64,000 bases of DNA, from NCBI RefSeq assembly GCF_000002985.6, contig NC_003284.9, positions 16,802,001 through 16,866,000 of the forward strand, read 5' to 3'. Source of the stretch: Caenorhabditis elegans. Lineage: Eukaryota > Nematoda > Chromadorea > Rhabditida > Rhabditidae. Both the position numbers and the translations under genes were made by a program. Below the pieces are notes generated by a model, which was given only the letters and a program-made list of their open reading frames with translations, did not search any database and was not told the origin of the DNA. Shown here in pieces: positions 11,654-25,951 of the stretch (position 1 is the stretch's first letter; each line of letters starts with the position of its first letter).

Positions 11654-14420
11654 GTCCTGGAAATTGACATTATGAAATTTAAGAACAATTGTAATCAAAA
11701 ATATGTAGAAAACCTTATCATTCGATGAGAAACAGAGCAAGTTCATAGTAAGAAAGAGCAGGTGAGAGAGACAGAATCGATAGGAACCGGCAAAAGTACG
11801 AGTTACTTATAATTCCTTCGAATACAGAGGTATCCGATTTCCGATGCATTTTAAATTCGCAAATTTGCCATTTCCGAGAGCAAGCGGAATGAGAGTAAAG
11901 GAGAATTTGTTCCATTTTTTGTTTGAAATTAATGAATTGGTAGTTTTTCTTTTCTTTTGGTTCAAAAAGCGAAAAATAACCGCGAACAAAGAAAAAAAAT
12001 AAATGGCGGCCCGATTTCGCAATAATTTCAAAACATCGAACAGAGAAAAGGCGATTGTCAGCAGAAAACAAGAGGAAAATGAATGGAAATCATAAAGAAA
12101 TTGAGAAAAAAGTGATGAGTCACCGGGATGTGTTGCGCGGACCGCCTTGCACAGTAAATGACAACTGCCGCCATCTTCCGTTCTCATTAGAGCGCGCTTG
12201 CTGTACACCTCCCGCCGATCCGTTCCGTTGCGCAGTGTAAACAAAGATGGGATGCGAATTGGTAGAAAATGTGATGGATTTTGGGAGAGATTTTCTAGAA
12301 AACTGTAAAAAAATTCTGGTCTTTTGGAAACTTTTGGAATTGGAAACATTTAATTTAAAAGTTTGGGAAAATTAAATGATATTTTAAATTTCAATGTTCA
12401 AATTGGACGGGCTCTCATGAAACTTTCGAAAAACTAAATGACGTATACGAATGTTTACTTATTTATCCAAAATACAATTTTTGTATAATGTCTACAAATT
12501 TTAACATTATCTCATGATTGTTATAGTGGTACTTTTTAAAATCAGATTGAAAATTCACCAATCATGATAGCATTAATTTCAAAAAAATTGGCAACACGTC
12601 TTGCTCATTTTTATTATTAACTGGATTTAAAATAAAATGAAAACACGTGATAAAAAAGGAGCACGCTTTGAAAAATACAAATTTGTCCAAATTCGCTGGT
12701 AAATGTGAAAAAATGCAATGTTCGAAGGGCCCAAACTCAAAAAATGTGTGAGAGATAAAAAATCACACCAAACCACAATCTTTTTCTCTATTCCGGCCAA
12801 TCGACAGTCCTAATACATTTAGGCAAGTACTTGAGATGAATGCGAAAGAAAAGGCGATTTCGGGGGGCGAACGTAAGACGCGTAAATAATTGCTTCCCTT
12901 TTGCCTGTCAATCTGTGAGGAAAAGGCCATAAATGTTGGAATTGAAACAAGACAATTATTGTCATAAAGAACACTAAGCTGTTCTGAAATTAAAAATTTT
13001 GAGGAAGGTGAAAGTCAAGAGAAACCGAGAGAAAGAAAAAAGTGACAGAAAAAACAACAATATCGGTTATATTTATGCTTACATTTCCATTGATGTATCA
13101 TTTCACGATGATTCACTTTCGATATTTCTTTTTGTCTCTAATTCTCTCAAACTTCCTTTTTGTTCTCCTTTTATTGAGGGAAAATTTCTAAATTGATAAC
13201 ATTTTCGTGAACTGAAAATTGAGCGTAGTTCTGAACCAATAAAAATCGAGTTAACTAATATTATTTTTTTGAAAAGTCCTTTTGCCGAATGATCTACCAA
13301 CCTACAACATGAAAACGCCATAGTTGCAAAAAATATATGTGAAAAAGCTTTACATTTACATTACAGTTAGTTACAAAACAATAACAATGATTTACCGAAA
13401 TATGCTCCAAAACTGTGTGCGAATAAAATCAAAGCAGTTATAAAAGTTGATGACGTAAACTTATGACAAGATAAATTTCAAAACAACTCAAAATCCAAGA
13501 AGCGAATTTCTTGTGCTGCCGTTTTTTTTTTCTTATTTGTGAGTGGGCGAGCAAGCCAAAGCGCAATCAATAGCCGATGGTCTTCTCCTCCCTGTGTGTC
13601 TTTGGGAGGACGGCAAACGGACGGAAAGGCAGATCCCATGTCTGCGTAGTCACACAGTACACACTCTCTCGCATACTTGTCGGGCTCACCCGGGTCCGTC
13701 GCATCAGCGGATTGAACATCTGTTTCTATTTTCCTCTCTTCAATGACGAAGCAATGATCACGAGGTCAACAAGGTTTTTGAATCTTTATCACGTTACTCA
13801 CTGATTCATAGTTTTCAGTTGGGTTTGATTAGATTATAAATGGTTTATCAATCGTGATATTTTCTTAGAATACGAATTTTATCTTACCATTCTCACATGT
13901 GAAAAATTTAAAATGTAAAAACATCTCGACAGGTATAAAAAACTCCACTGAAGTTCGTTTTTAATATTTTTTAACAATAGGTTAAGATAAAAGCCAGAGA
14001 AATTAAAAAAAAACACTCTGCCCATTTCTTGGCTGTAGCATTCAATTTTGGCAGAAATTACCTTTTTCGAATTATTTTTCACACCGATTTCGCTGGAAAT
14101 AAGTTTTTCTGAAATTCGAAAAAATCTAATGTTGCAAATGTTTAAGACATGCTCAAAAAACATGGATTTACTTTTGTCTGAAAGATTTAAAAACTTAAAA
14201 AATATTATCACAATTTTTGTCATATCCAAATAAACCAGATTTCCTGTGAAAAAATCAAAAAATCCCAAATAATTTTTTATACAGTTAAAAAGTGTTCATA
14301 ATACAATAAAGTTACTCATTAAACTTAAGAATGACAAAAAACGTGTAAAAACTGGATGGATTGATGATGACAAGGTAGCATAATTACCGGTCCAACTGAT
14401 CAAATATACAGAAGCATTGG
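11654..14420. other. cas-1 upstream region and intergenic gap
   Basis: A GC-rich island around 12120-12245, with CGCGCTC and TGCGCAACGG, is the most promoter-like part and lies about 500 bp upstream of the short-form ATG. The remainder to the stomatin stop is AT-rich. The long open frames here (for example 11807-12349 minus) show no domain or splice support. Confidence 0.4.
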
Positions 14421-17267
14421 TCAGCTCTTTTGATGGAATTTCTTCATGTAATGTTTTGCAACTTCTATCGGATATGGCATCACTATTGTGTTGTTTCTGG
14501 AAAAATACATGGATTTAAAGAAGGATGTTAACAGAGAAATTTTTCACATTTTTTAATTACTAAAATCTACAAAAGCGGCTGAAGTTTTGCACGCAAATTA
14601 TTTTACGCGGAACTTTATATTTTTGTTTTGTTTTGCTTGTTGGCACGTAGGCAGGTGACCAACTTGATATATTTCCGAATGACCGGTGTCTGATTATTTC
14701 TAGTACAGTATATGAAAAGCATTTTTAACTCGATTAAATGTGGCGTAAATTATTTTATGCTTGGAAAGGTGAGCAAAGCTTGTTGCTTATCAATGTTTAT
14801 CACGGAGTAATTTTAAAATCTAGTTCAAAGTAGGAATTTTTTTTGGTTTCTCTATAGAAGCTATCTTTTTATTTAATTTTTAATTAAAACTCTCCTCTCC
14901 CCACCTTTGCGCTGAAATTTTAGTCAACGTTTGCAAATATCTCAATTGAATTGTCATCTTGTTTTGTGCAATGGTATCCGCAGCAGTTTGAAGGCTTCTG
15001 CATAAGAAATAAATTGAAAAAAGTGGATGAGAAGTAAATGAACTTACTCGCTCGCATCCTTCTCTCCTTGAGCGGCAATAATAGCTGCACGTGCTCTTCT
15101 GACAGCTTCGGCTTCGGCCGCCATACTTCTCATAAGTTGATGAGGAAGTCGAATATCTTTTATTTCGACTCGTTCCACTTTGACACCCCATGGATCTGTT
15201 CCTTCGTCCAACACTTTTTCAGAGATCTGAAAAATAATTATGCCAATTTCTTCAGACGTAAAACTTGGCTGTAAATAATTACAAAATTTATTGGAGTTGT
15301 ATTGTTATTCCTGGCTATTAGCTCTTACGAATTTAGCTATGCCACCGTTAGCTATCAAGTAAATTTTATGAAAAACATTTTGAATGTCCCAGTTTTTTTT
15401 CTTATTAGAGTTTTGCGCAAAAAATTTACATTTCAAAATCAAAACTTACACTTGCAATCGCATCACGCTCGCTGAGCATTTCACTGAGAGTTTTTGTACC
15501 AAGAACATTTCTCAACGTGGTTTGTGCTAAGAGCCGAGTACTGAACTGAGCATCATTCACATTGGTCACGGAAATAACTGGATTTGACACTCGAAAGTAA
15601 ATGACAGCTTCCACAGATACTGTGACAGAATCTCGACTCAAAATTTCTTGAGGAGGAACATCGAACGAGAGCACTCGTAGATCCACTATCTTCATTGTGT
15701 CAATACATGGCAACACAAAAAAGAGTCCGGGACCCTTTGTTCCTCCTTTAATAAGCCTACCCAGCCGGAAGATGACGGCTCTTTGATACTCTCTGTAAAA
15801 TTTGTTCGTTTTCCCAGTTGTTGAAAACACAAAGGTAAAACTCTTACTTGACTACTTTTACACAAAAGAATAGACACCAAGGGAATGAGAGAAGAATGAG
15901 CAGGAAGGAGAAAATGAGCATCATATGGGAGATAAGCGGCGGTGGTTCCTGAAATGCTAACTTTTTAAAAAAATAGTTTGCAGTGAAATTGAAAAATGAG
16001 CACCTATTACTTATTTCAATTTTTCAAAAATTGATATTAATGTACTTTAACACTGCTGGAGGGGTTTCTGTGAACTGACTAACATTCTGGGAGCTTTTTG
16101 GACATTTTTTAATTAAAAAAATGTAACAATTCTTTCACAGGGATCAATCTAAACATTTCCAGAATAAAAAAAAAAGATATTAGCTGTGAAAGTTATAAAT
16201 TGGGAAGGACATTAGAAAAATATTTTGTTTTAAAAAGTCTGTCTGTAAAATGATGTTACGCAAAATAGATTAAAAAAAATAAAAGCTTACCCGTTCTTCA
16301 TGGAGAAGATGCCGCGTCCGAATCAACCAACTCTGTGATCTGGCTCGCATTGGGATTTTTTCAATTGCATCCTGAAATTATATTTATTGAATCGCACGAA
16401 AAAGAGTAATAATCTGGAAAACCCGTTTTTTTTATTTTCTTTGTATTTATTTTATTGGAATGGAACCTGAAACGTGTTGGTTAACCTGGAATTTTCTGTT
16501 TTTTACTATTAATAGACTCACCTCCAACACAGTTTAAGTTCTTAGTAAACATTTTTAGTGAAGTTTAAAATGTCAATGTCAAAGTCGCAACAGAGAAGTG
16601 AGAATAACTTTTTTTGAAAGTCGAGTCTTACTTCGGAGATATTTAACTTGAAATTAAATTTGTCGGCGGGGCAGACGTTTGATTCTAAATAAGGAAAATA
16701 ACATGTCCGTTTTTCTCGTTTTTTTTCGCATTTTTTGTCTTTATGTTTTTGTAAGTGAGCCTTGATACCTTTCTCGTGAAAATAGTTGAAGTCTTATGGA
16801 TTTTCATCCGATTCGAATAGGAAAAAAGTGAATTTGATCAGCTCGAAACTAAACAGACAAAAGTAGGCACCTCGTGCTTCGAGAATTTATCCTCAAAAAA
16901 AAACGAGAAAAGGAAGAGAGGGAGTATATGAGGGCAAAGTGAGAAAGATGGAAAAAGAGAGAACCTTTCAATACATACACACACAAATACGCACCCTTTT
17001 ATGCGGTGGCACTTCACCACGATCCAGGCCGAGCGATCTAATATCTGGCACAAACAACAAGTTTGGATTAATTGAAGCGGATGGCGGTGCCGATGCAGTT
17101 TCATCCTTCACCGAAGCCGTGCTGCTGCGTCGCGAGAGGGACCCTTCATTACTATATCCGGTGTCTTCGGACTGCAGGGTGTGAATACGGCGCATGATCC
17201 GTTGCCGACGCTCGGTGGCACTCATTTTGTGCATTGCTCGCCGCTCTTCCCCGGGACTCCGATCCAT
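14421..17267 (-). CDS. Stomatin-family membrane protein (MEC-2/STO-2-like)
   Basis: Seven exons: 17267-16995, 16371-16291, 15948-15848, 15792-15450, 15226-15048, 14997-14905, 14496-14421; 381 residues with all phases closing. Stomatins are monotopic, cholesterol-binding scaffold proteins that oligomerise and tune ion channels, including degenerins. Seen: a basic, Ser-rich cytosolic N-terminus (about 115 residues), the hydrophobic hairpin with its central Pro (LLILLSFPWCLFFC), then the PHB/SPFH domain starting at EYQRAVIFRLGRL with RVLSFDVPPQEILSRDSVTV, RVSNPVISVTNVNDAQFST, ISEKVLDEGTDPWGVKVERV and a helical stretch ending TIVMPYPIEVAKHYMKKFH. Reading through the last donor at 14905 would give a false stop at 14880; the true last exon, 14496-14421, restores the conserved C-terminus. 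The length is near my memory of C. elegans STO-2, but I do not assign a symbol. Confidence 0.9.
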
Positions 17268-20200
17268 TCTACGGTTTACAATTGTTTAAAGGCAATGAAG
17301 TAATAATAATAATGTTGTTGATAAAAAACAGTAAAAGGAGGTTTCGGTAAAAAAGATTAAGCGTTCAAAGTCACAATGAAATTTCCTAGCATCAACTACC
17401 TGAGAAATAAAGTTTTAGAAACAGCTTATAGAAAATGTTTTATCAGTCCTATAATTCAATAGTATTCCGTAGTAAGAACATAAATAAATTTAGTTTTTAG
17501 AAAACTCCTCTTGATAGTACAAAAAAGTGCTTTTGTCTTAAGAAATCAAAAAATGAAAAAAAAAAAAATTTTTAATTGAAAATCACTTTTAAACAATCTT
17601 CACCCGCGAAATTCAATTTTGAGAGGTTAATTTTGATCCAGTGCCACGCCGCACAACTCCCCTGTTTTTTCGCCCCCGGTAACACCTTTAAATAATTTTG
17701 AAAAACTTTACAATGTTAAACTTTTTTCACGAATACCATACAATCAATTTCATCATATAATGTGACGACTAAGTTCACACTGGGAAGCAAAGCTTTTTTT
17801 GGAAGATATTTTGGATATACTTTGGAAGTCGAAAATTAGATCGTTTTTTTATGCGAGCACAAAGTCGAAAATTAGACCGTTTTGATTTTTTTTTTTTGGA
17901 ATATTAAAGCTGGAATATCGAAAAATCGGATGAATTTAAAATTTTTTGCGAAAAAAATAAGTTTGGAGGAAGTTATGAAAATGAAGATACTAAAATGTGA
18001 AAAATGAAGAGAAAAATGAACGAATCAGTGTCGAATTTCCAAAACAGAACACGGATTATAAAAGAGTGGATTGTTGCTTTGTGAATGCTCATCGAACTTG
18101 AAGATGCAAACCAATTTTTTATTATTATTACGGAAGTGTAAAAAATTGATTTTGTTTTTCATTTGAAAATACGTTTTAGCAGCAATTATAGTTATTCCTA
18201 ACACAATAAAACACGTTATACACAAAAAAAAATCTTGAAATTATAGAAATTCTTATCTCACTTCGTTATTGTTTTGATTATTGGATACTGAAATATTTGG
18301 AGAACTCATACAACATATACCAGAAAAATGTGAAAAAAAATTAAATTGGCAAATTGCCAAATTTTCAAAAAGTTGGGAAATTTCGAGTATACGAGCCCCC
18401 ACAATATTTGAATTACTGAAATGTAATTGAAACAAAAAAGTAATAAGATATTTTTTTTGGTTGAGTTCCAATTAAAAGTGAAATCTAAGTACTTGCTACA
18501 TTTCGACAGTAAATCGAGAAAAATCCAAAATTTTTTGAATAATTTTACTGTGAATATTTGATAATTTTAGCACGGAGAATTTTAACATTTTCACCACTGA
18601 AAATATTCCAGCATCAAACAGAATATCCCAAAAAATGAAATATAACGTTTCCAATGCTACCTTTGAAAATAGTCACACATGAAAAACACATTAATCACGA
18701 AACCTTCTCAAAAATATGAAAACGGACGAAAAGTGAGTAGGTCAAAAGCATCAAAAGCATCAAAAGCAACCAGGTATCCAGAGTACGAAAGTTGGTCCGT
18801 GAAACATGCATTCTCAATTAGATACGGGAATCCTGAACTAGCATGTTCCAAGGGGAACTAAAATTTTGCTGATGGATGAAACTTTGCACCTATTCAACTG
18901 AAATGGGTTTTTCAGATAAGCCACTACTATTTTTAGAATTGAGTATTAGTGAGTGGTGTTCTAGAAAAATGTCCACTGCCCCCTGAAAATACTTGTATTT
19001 ATATGAAATAAAAAATTGAAATGTTCTTTTCGTCAAATTTTTGAATTGACATTCAGTTTTTTGGCAATGAATCATCAGAAGTGTATGTGGAATACATGGA
19101 AAAAAAATCATCAAATATGTACTAGCCAATTAGTTTTCAAAAAATGAAAACTGCACTTTTTTCAATGTGTCTACTAAGTCCATTATTAATTTTTAATTTA
19201 ACAAAATTACTTTCGAAATTTTAGAATCTATTTTAAACTGGAATAGGTAATTGAAAAATAAGACGAGGGACATTAATAATATTTAATTACTTAAAAAAAA
19301 AAGATTTTTAAGATTAAAAAATATTAATCGAACGCTGAAAATTGTAAAAATAGGTATACAAGTGTACACCACCAAATATAATCATAAAAAACTCCAGAAA
19401 TTAATTTGATTTTTCAAAACTATCAGTGAGTGTGCCACTTTGTACATAACAAATTTAACTAGATATTTGAATAGTTTCACCAAAATAATAAGCCATTTTT
19501 GAACTGTTTAACTGGTTTAAGTAAATTTGCTAGTGGCGCTACTCCACATCAAAATCTCAACCATCATTCTTCTAGGTATCAAAAAAAAAGTTCGAACACT
19601 AGCATCTTGATAAAAGCCATAAAATATTGACGCCAACAAATAACTCGTCATCTTCGTTGCGGTCGATCTAGCGGGTAATGGACAGAACGACAAGGAGACA
19701 ATATGTGTAACATGTTTTAAAATTTTTGGACGACAACCCGTGTCCGACTCATTGAGCCATCGAGAAAAAGACAAGGGAGCCGATTCGTTTCATCTTTTCA
19801 CCAAAATGTTTAATGGGTGAGGAAAATATTGTTGAAACATGTGAAAAAAGTGGGGGGCTAAAGAGTCTGGAAAGAAGCGGTGACAACCGGCGGCGGCTAA
19901 AAAGTGCAGTTTAATTATGGGAAGGGACATCGTTTTGTGTGTCCGTATGTGTGCTTCTATGGGTATATGTTGTGTGAGAGTCCATGTGTGTTTCTATTTT
20001 CATTTCTATCTCCACACCTCCTAAGTGACCAATATCCCTATCTTCTCGGTATGTTTCACTTAGAATTGAAGTATACTTCGACCTATAGAAAGAGGGCATG
20101 ATAGACACGGCAGATGCGTCGGTGAAACGTTTCTCAAATATGGATAAACCTCACTTTTTTCTACTTGCTTTTTTTTTACTTTTTCAGGAGGGGAGGTTGT

Positions 20201-21103
20201 TCGCGGAGGCGCCGAAATTATGCATATTTAGATTTGGCAGAAAAAACTTGACGTGCATTTTTTGCCGGCAAAATATAAATGAAGTGAATTGAACAATAGA
20301 ACAATAGAGTATTTATATTGAAGTACATATGTATGTGCTAAGGTTCGATATAATTGTCAAAAAATAAAATGAAAATATATATAAGACGTTGCAAAAAATT
20401 CATTAATTCAAGTTAATACAGCTAACCAAATTTCAAATACAGTTATTTACTTTTATTATATAGAAACTAAAGCAATTTGGAATGAATAATGGTTTTAACT
20501 TCAATTTGTAAAACCTTATGAGACTATCCATTTAAAACAGTATTTGTCACATAAAAACTAGATGGTAAAAATCCTACTAAAATATTGTTCTACAACTTCT
20601 TCAGTGCATCGTTTTTCTTCATTTTTACTATTAAGGTTTTTTGTCCTTTTTTGGGTGCTTGTAGATAAAAAGTCATTTTACAAACTTGAACACACTCGAA
20701 ATTAGAATAAAAGTAGCTTTTGAAACTGTGTGACAGGTCTTGATTTCTGCCAAAATTTTGAGTAATTTTTCAAAATTTTGCAAAATGGTAACTCAATTTC
20801 TCCGCTTTTGTGATACCGAGCTGACAACGCGAGTATTTTTTGTGAAGTCAATTTGAAAACCTGTGCTTTTCACTTATAAAGTTGTCCTTAAGCTAAGAAT
20901 TCCTAATCAATATGCTCAAATGACAGAGCCAAACAGTTCGTTGAAATTTTAAAAATTTTCGTGCAAGTTTTCAATATCATCTTTCATTAATTAGTTATTA
21001 ATTTAGAGTAACCTCAATTTCTGAGTTGCTCTAGTGAAGCTTGGAACATTAAACATCTACCCTCTAAGTTATGCGAGCACAAAATTAGCTTAATAACTGA
21101 ATA
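17268..21103. other. Long intergenic stretch without a supported gene
   Basis: It is AT-rich with many short homopolymers. A CATCAAAAGCATCAAAAG run (near 18748-18768) is a short triplicated 9-mer. A TG/CA-rich stretch at about 19934-19990 and a few short frames (19517-19774 minus, 20098-20292 plus) have no splice or domain support. It may contain control elements for the stomatin gene, whose start is at 17267. Confidence 0.4.
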
Positions 21104-22786
21104 TTAAGTAAAATACTCGAGTGTTTCATCTATTTTCGACACTTCTACATGTGCAGCATTTAATGCTAAAGAAAGGTGAATAATTACAAAAAATATTAAT
21201 AAAAAAACAAAAATGAACATGCAAAATAATATACTGGTTGGAGCAAGAAGGTGTGATGTGGAAACGTGAGGTTTTATCTTCGTGGGGGCTTTCACATACC
21301 CGCGACCAACTAAAATTACAACAAATGTCATCCCAATGAGACACAAATAAATCAAAAGACACGAAATACCGAGAGCAATGCCGTCTCGTGAGGTAGAATC
21401 ACTTTTGAGTCCGTTCCCTGATAAAAGTAGTGAGATCATGATATTTCATGGATGTTTATTCAAAAGATATATAATTTGTTGCAATTTATGTGGATAATTG
21501 TTCATTTGATAATCAGCGTGAAAACTCACAGTGGGAACTAGATGAAATGGAAAACGAGAAAACATGAAGTAAAAATGAAATGAATGATAATTTGGACGAG
21601 AATTTTCACTGGGTTATATATATTTATACAATAATAATTAAGCCTGATTAAATATCACAATTAAACACTCCAAAGTTTTTTCAAAAGTTTTAAAAATAAG
21701 TGAAGGTTCACATTTTTGTTCTTCAAGTCTCTATTCACATTGGTCAGGCTTGATTCAGAAAAAGTTCCCACGAACTACTACGTCATCGGAAACTTAGTTA
21801 TTCCAACAATGAAAATGTCAAAATATGTTTTATGAAGAGTTTAACCTTTGCATATATAATTAATTGTCAAAATACGATTCCTAAACTCCGAAAAATTTCA
21901 GTTTTCCATCAATTTACTCACCGACGCGTTCCAAATTCCAATTTCAATATACTAGCCCAGAGGCAATATAGATTATAACTTTGCCCCCCCCCCCCCTTTT
22001 TTATTTTTCATATCGCCCATATTTGTAAACCAACCTCTAAATTGATGCCTGAGCTTGTGTGAGCCATTCCTCGTTTTCGTACACTTCGGTGTCTGGAAAA
22101 TTGAAAAGTGTGATTAAAATGATTAGCTTTTTTTGCACACCTAGAATTAAATTGGAAAACTATGTGTCAAAAATTTACATGTTTTTCGGAAAATTCCATT
22201 TAATTGCAGGGTTTGTGTAATTGGTGTTGGTTGGTGTCTATAGAAGAGTTGATAAAAACAATTAATGTAGTTTTTTAAACTATTTCGTAAAGTTGCAAGT
22301 TTTTTGCTATAGTTAAGTAGCATTAATTCAATATCGACTTTAAGTGGGCTATCACTAGTGAGGGTTTTGTCGAAAAAATAAAATACTGAATAACTAACTA
22401 ACCTTAGAATGTTCTAGATGTTTAAACTTTAAGAAACTTTCACAAGTTATTACTGATAGTGAAATAAAAGACAAATCCTAAAAATCTTTAACTACTTCTC
22501 GAACTCAGGTATAACTGAAGTGAGCTCAAAGTCTTCGTACCCAAAATGAGTTGTCTAGCTTTTCTCATAGCTAATTGGGAAAGCATCTAACGTAAATAAG
22601 CCGGAGGAAACGAGCTTTACATTGAAGTTTATGTCCAAAAACCACTTTGGGTTAACTTTAAGTCCTATTGCAGCTTTTCTGCATTAAAAAACCAAAGAAA
22701 TAATTGAAAGAACACTGAAATTGGTACCTTCGGAAAGACTTGCGTACAGTCCGAAAAAATGAAGTAGGTGACGAGGAAGCGAGCAT
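21104..22786 (-). CDS. Small two-pass membrane protein, family not recognised
   Basis: Three exons join with exact phase: 22786-22728, 22092-22031, 21417-21104; 145 residues. The N-terminus is basic (MLASSSPTSFFRTVRKSFRR, then HRSVRKRG). It is followed by a linker, TM1 (IALGISCLLIYLCLIGMTFVVI), a loop GRGYVKAPTKIKPHVSTSHL, TM2 (SILFCMFIFVFLLIFFVIIHL) and a short acidic tail. No signal peptide is seen; a basic cytosolic N-terminus with both ends inside the cell is the simplest topology. The second exon contains its own in-frame Met (MAHTSSG), a possible alternative start. The donor of exon 2 (GTTTAC) is weaker than typical. I cannot name a family. A distal alternative first exon may exist at 38223-38302. 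Confidence 0.6.
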
Positions 22787-25416
22787 GATGGTTAGTGAGT
22801 TTTAAATAGTAGTGGTGCCAGAACAAAAATAGAAAGAATAGTGTGAGGTTGTTCGTATTGCAGACAATGTCTCAACAATTGCATTCAATTGATGAGCCGC
22901 TTCATAGCAAGATTCTCAGAGAATGAGACAGAGGAAGTGCCGATTTGGTAATTGTTTGTTCGTCCCAAAACCCGACTTGCGTTGGCGTTAGCGACGAAAG
23001 ATTCTCTTCGTCTTTCACTTGTCCAGATGAATAATTGGTATTGCCTTTGGCGTTCTTTTTTTTGTGACTCTTTATGTGCCTTTTCCAACTTCTAGATGCA
23101 AATGTTCCATGTAAAACAAACGGCTAGGATAGGATAGTGCGGTAGACTTCAGAAGCACAGGAAATAGTAAAAAGAGTCGAGTGGTGGTCGGAGGTCGTAT
23201 ACCACTTTCGATACTGGTGTCGGTGCAGATATGGAAATGAGTGGGCTGGCAAAAAGTTGAAGGACAGCTTCAGAAAGGGGTGCCTTTCCCTTTGCGTCCC
23301 ACTTGATCAAACGTCGAGCCTCGGTTTCGTTAGCACAACTTGAGTGCCCAAATTAGTATGCGGTGGGGCTGAGGGCGCGCACTGAGATTATGTCGTTGAT
23401 TGAATAATACTCTGTTATGCTTCAAGCACTTCACCAGCTTGGGATCCGTTCACTAAAAGAAATTGAGAATTAGACCAACACCTTGACAGCGTTACTAAAA
23501 TCAACACCAGACAATTATGAATTCAATAGTAATAGTTAAGTTTGGGGGATTATGATTGATTTTTGTTGTGAAATGTAGTATGTTTGAAAAAAATTATGTA
23601 GTCCGGCTCAAGTAAGTTTGTCCGAGATGCGAATTTTGTTATTAATTGGAATTTTTAAGTGTCAAAAATACGAATAATATATATATATAGTTCACAAGTT
23701 TATTGTTCAGCTACATTTTTAAAATTTTTAAATACTGAATATTTCCAGTTCAAGACTTGAGCTTAAAATTCAACTCTGAAAACTTCATAAGCTCGGGAAT
23801 CCAAGCCTAAAAACTTAAACAAAAACTAGTGTCTGAGGTTCCAAACCTATGGACCTGCGCTTTGTTCAATATGTGAGGTAAATTATCATTATGCTCTATT
23901 TAAAAAAAAAAAAAAACTATACTTGCTTTTTCTAAAGAAATGTTTTAAAAGCGGTTCATAGAAGGGCAAATATTTTTGAATCTCCTAAACGAAAACGGTT
24001 GTTCACTTTTGATAATAAAACATATGTTATATTTCAATTTTTAAAAAATGCTTGAAATTTTATCTGATATTGAAAAAGAAAATTGATAAGATTTTCAGCA
24101 ACTTACTGAAAAATACACCGCTTTAACTGAAAAAAAAACGTCAATATGCAATCAGAAATTGTGAATTTCCAATCTCAAAAAAAAAAGAAAAGAAATGATC
24201 AATTCCTTTTAATAATTTATGTTTCAATTCTAATCAGTCAAGAAACCAAAAACGCCCTCAAACAATACTTTTAATCTCAAAAAGAAGAATGAATAAATTC
24301 TCGTAGATAATTTATGTTTCAATTCTAATAACTCGAAAACTCAATAATAATCTGGTTTTGATTTATTGGAGCCATGAAAGAAAAAAAAACGATGTATTCT
24401 CATTTCCGACTTAAAAAGCCAGTGGCTTTGATACCAAAGAAAAGGCGGGAAATGAGAAATAACAGCGTGTTTCGCCGAATGCATCTTTCCTTTCTTTGCA
24501 TCGTCAGACGCCTAGTAAAGGTGTGCATATCAGAGCCAGCCACCGCTCATTAACGCATCGCAAAATAAGCGACAAACCTGATGAAACTTGGGCATTCAGG
24601 CGCAAGAAGCTTGCTTAACAATTTCGACGAAAAAGAGCAAATCGGGCAAGTGGAGACGCTGGTTTCGGGACGACGGCCAGGCCCGGGTCAGTTTCTTTGG
24701 AGCTGTACCGATTAAACATGCACATACACAATCGGCAGGATGGCTCAAGGAGGTCAAAAGAAGAAGAAGAATGTACAGATATAGTGCGCGCCGTTTCCTT
24801 TTGTTTTGAAAAATTGTGACGGAGCATAAACACGAGAGCTCAGAAAAGGGTGTGAAGTTACTCATTACACCTCCGGGAATTGCACTTGCTATCAGCGGCG
24901 GGTTCGCAATGCTTTCATCATTGAACACGTTCATTTTTCCCCTTGAAATTCCATGCATAGAAACTGAGTTGAAACACAATGGCGTACGTTTTTATACATA
25001 TAAATGAGCAAAAATGAGATGAAACAAGGCGACAAAGCATGTGAAAAGATAACAAAGCCCGAATGTAGGTGTGAGAAAACTGCATGAAAATGAATCAAAG
25101 AGGAACGAATGAAGAAGGAAAGGGCAAATAATTTTAAGGGTGCTGAGAAGAAGAAAGGTAGGGAGATAATATGAAACGAGATATCCTCTAGACTTTCGTG
25201 AGAATTTAGGGAAAAGTCGAGAAGAAAATGAAGGACGCCGGAAAGATTTTTTATAGGTTTCTGGTTTATTGTTTTGTCGTTAAAACAAATTTTGAACACC
25301 AACCTGATTTTCGAAATTGATTTTCAATTGAACATTTGAACGGGATATTTAGCTTCGGTTAGAGGGCTTGGCAAGATTTCAAAACTTGACAGGTAGGTTT
25401 TTTTCTGACCTTGCTA
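22787..25416. other. Non-coding region upstream of the small membrane-protein gene
   Basis: 22787-23460 is less AT-rich and promoter-like for the minus-strand gene. It contains an acceptor-like CTTTTAG|TGAACGG on the minus strand near 23453 that leads to a stop within eight codons, so I do not call an exon. 23460-24500 is AT-rich. 24480-25416 has mixed composition with short frames lacking support. Confidence 0.35.
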
Positions 25417-25421
25417 TTCCA

Positions 25422-25951
25422 TGTTGACACTCCAATCCGAGAGATAGCCAGAACCTCGGAGTGACAAAAAAGACGACGGACGGAACGAGAGGAGGGATGA
25501 GCGGTGTGAATATAACAGAACAATTAGTACGAATAAAAACCTGTTTATTGATCAGGAAAAACGTAGAGAATGTGCTGCAGGGCAGCCAGGAGTCGAATAA
25601 TAATTAATTAGAAGGAGTACGGCATCACACGATGTGAAAATCGGAGGAGAGTGACGATAATTGCATCATCAAATTTAGGCCAATAATTAATGTGAGCAAT
25701 GGCTAAAGAGAGCGCGCTACGACACTCCGTTGTTGTCCGTGGAGCGCGCCTGCATTGCTTGGCGGCAAATTCAAATAATAATTGTTTATTAAATGATTAT
25801 TAGAGCGAATGTTCTTGGAAGAATACGGAAGATATTGTGAGTATTCGGCGGCGGATGTTAATTGTGGGATCGTGGGTGATTCTGACCAATTAATTAACTA
25901 TACATCCGCAAAGTTGGGATGCGCCGGCTCTCCGGAGCCCAAGTCACAACA
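25422..25951 (-). repeat. Left LTR (3' LTR of the element)
   Basis: Direct repeat of 36330-36859, 530 bp, with inverted ends TGTTG/CAACA. In the sense direction AATAAA hexamers occur (reverse of TTTATT near 25542 and 25784). One copy of the GGGCAGCC motif lies at 25580-25587. A small plus-strand frame inside it (25809-26006) is chance. Confidence 0.95.

Noticed and set aside
11807..12349. 180-codon minus-strand frame upstream of cas-1
   Set aside because: It spans the GC-rich promoter-like region, has low-complexity hydrophobic content, and lacks splice or domain support.
14880..14905. Stomatin ending at 14880 (…SAQRWGEESFN)
   Set aside because: This reads through a good donor (AAAG|GTGGGG). 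Splicing to 14496-14421 restores the conserved stomatin C-terminus in phase.
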